Source: Parietaria judaica (lineage: Eukaryota; Streptophyta; Magnoliopsida; Rosales; Urticaceae). From it: a DNA stretch of 64,000 nt. How positions within the stretch are numbered: the stretch's first letter is position 1; each line of letters opens with the position of its first letter. Positions 63,521-64,000 of the stretch are shown one piece after another. A program made the position numbers and the translations under genes. The notes under the pieces were generated by a model. That model was given only the letters and a program-made list of their open reading frames with translations. It was not told the DNA's origin and did not search any database. The stretch is taken from the NCBI GenBank assembly GCA_954871525.1, contig OX940865.1, forward strand, positions 11,670,606 through 11,734,605. The letters are read 5' to 3'.

Positions 63521-64000
63521 ATGACAACGGTCGGCGCCGCCGCCGCCGTGTCACCATCGGAAATATTACACCACACAGACGCTTTCGTGTCCACTGTTCT
63601 CTCTCAATCCGAGCACCGCCACAGCCTTGTCTCTCTCCTCCGCCGCAGGCTACCCAAAACCGGCGACGCCAAAATCCTAACTGTCGCGGCAGAAGCCCTC
63701 GAGGCCGCGACGGGTGCTTCCACAGGGGCCATCCGGTCTTCCTCCCTCCGCACTGCCGAGAGCCTCCTCCTCTCCCAGCCCAAGAGCGCGCTCTCCTCGC
63801 TTCTCCTCGCCCTCTCCCACGGCCTACGCCACCACCGCCTCGACGCTGCCCTCTGCCTCCTCGACGTCTTCCGCCTCGACCCTTCCTCCGCCCGCTCCGA
63901 CGTGGCACCCACCGTCTTTGAGGAGCTCTTCCTGCTCCGCCTCCTCCCTATACTACGCAGTTTCGATGATCGCCGAGCAAGTATCTTCTCCTACGAGCTC
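63521..64000 (+). CDS. Unidentified GC-rich gene, 5' part; possibly a LIN-like/WD40 protein
   Basis: ATG at 63521 opens a frame of 160 codons with no stop before the window ends. It begins MTTVGAAAAVSPSEILHHTD and continues as an alpha-helical, leucine-rich region: LSQSEHRHSLVSLLRRRL, LTVAAEALEAATGAST, IRSSSLRTAESLLLSQPKS, CLLDVFRLDPSSARSDVAP and FEELFLLRLLPILRSFDDRR. From memory, this arrangement resembles the N-terminal part of plant LIN-like proteins (putative E3 ligases with WD40 repeats). The diagnostic U-box and WD40 domains would lie beyond the edge, so the identity is tentative. The composition is far GC-richer than the window and the C/T-rich leader supports a genuine 5' end. Confidence 0.6.
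   Translation, partial: MTTVGAAAAVSPSEILHHTDAFVSTVLSQSEHRHSLVSLLRRRLPKTGDAKILTVAAEALEAATGASTGAIRSSSLRTAESLLLSQPKSALSSLLLALSHGLRHHRLDAALCLLDVFRLDPSSARSDVAPTVFEELFLLRLLPILRSFDDRRASIFSYEL

Noticed and set aside
63493..63921. 142-codon Arg/Pro-rich plus-strand frame and its minus-strand partners
   Set aside because: Out of frame with the more protein-like reading from ATG 63521; strong Arg/Pro bias is typical of a shadow frame in GC-rich coding sequence.
1..64000. CRISPR arrays, bacterial operons, tRNA or rRNA genes
   Set aside because: None seen; the window is plant nuclear DNA, and no clover-leaf or rRNA motif was recognised, although short RNA genes can be missed by eye.

Overview
This is nuclear DNA from a flowering plant, most likely a eudicot. 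It is AT-rich with many (TA)n tracts. The genes have GT-AG introns, and the repeats are typical plant ones: Ty1-copia, L1-type LINE remnants, Mutator-like and hAT-like elements. The species cannot be told from sequence alone. All identities are by reading and memory of the families; no database search was possible.

Four genes look real. (1) A mitochondrial NADPH:adrenodoxin/ferredoxin oxidoreductase on the minus strand (12073-14900, 13 coding exons, 486 codons, intact). (2) A bHLH transcription factor of the bHLH68/112/123/133 type on the plus strand (40243-43468, 9 exons, 351 codons, intact). (3) A secreted bark-storage-protein/nucleoside-phosphorylase-like protein on the plus strand (52218-56814, 5 exons, 356 codons, intact). 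(4) The 5' part of a GC-rich gene on the plus strand that runs off the right edge (63521-64000). For the first three I placed every splice site by hand, and the reading frame closes across all junctions.

Most of the rest is mobile DNA. A Ty1-copia element (30467-36038) has 570-bp LTRs differing at 6 sites and an ATATA target duplication, but its gag-pol frame has six stops and a frameshift. Two Mutator-like elements with perfect 9-bp target duplications carry captured host gene pieces (Pack-MULEs). The one at 6277-7450 holds a BIG GRAIN1-like and an ABHD17-like fragment in opposite orientations. The one at 59943-63131 holds m-type thioredoxin, formin and NDUFB7 (complex I) fragments, plus a 1.2-kb array of GTAAC/GTTAC dyads. 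A further repeat-bounded region (58463-59942) carries an FKBP fragment. Long foldback elements lie at 20566-21633 and 52965-53954, the latter inside intron 1 of gene 3. Short hAT-like elements lie at 36193-36686, 48500-49283 (inside a LINE RNase H remnant) and 50738-51011. A broken SKP1-like copy lies at 3545-3829.

Layout: 1-3.5 kb empty; 3.5-5.3 kb SKP1 relic and LINE 3' end; 6.3-7.5 kb Pack-MULE; 11.0-11.5 kb MITE; 12.1-15.3 kb reductase gene; 15.4-30.4 kb AT-rich intergenic with a foldback and a LINE relic; 30.5-36.0 kb copia; 36.2-36.7 kb hAT-like MITE; 40.2-43.5 kb bHLH; 43.8-52.2 kb repeats; 52.2-56.8 kb phosphorylase-like gene; 58.5-63.1 kb capture-element cluster; 63.5 kb to the end, the last gene. 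The genes do not form a pathway or cluster. The most unusual biology is the repeated capture and recombination of host exons by Mutator-like elements.
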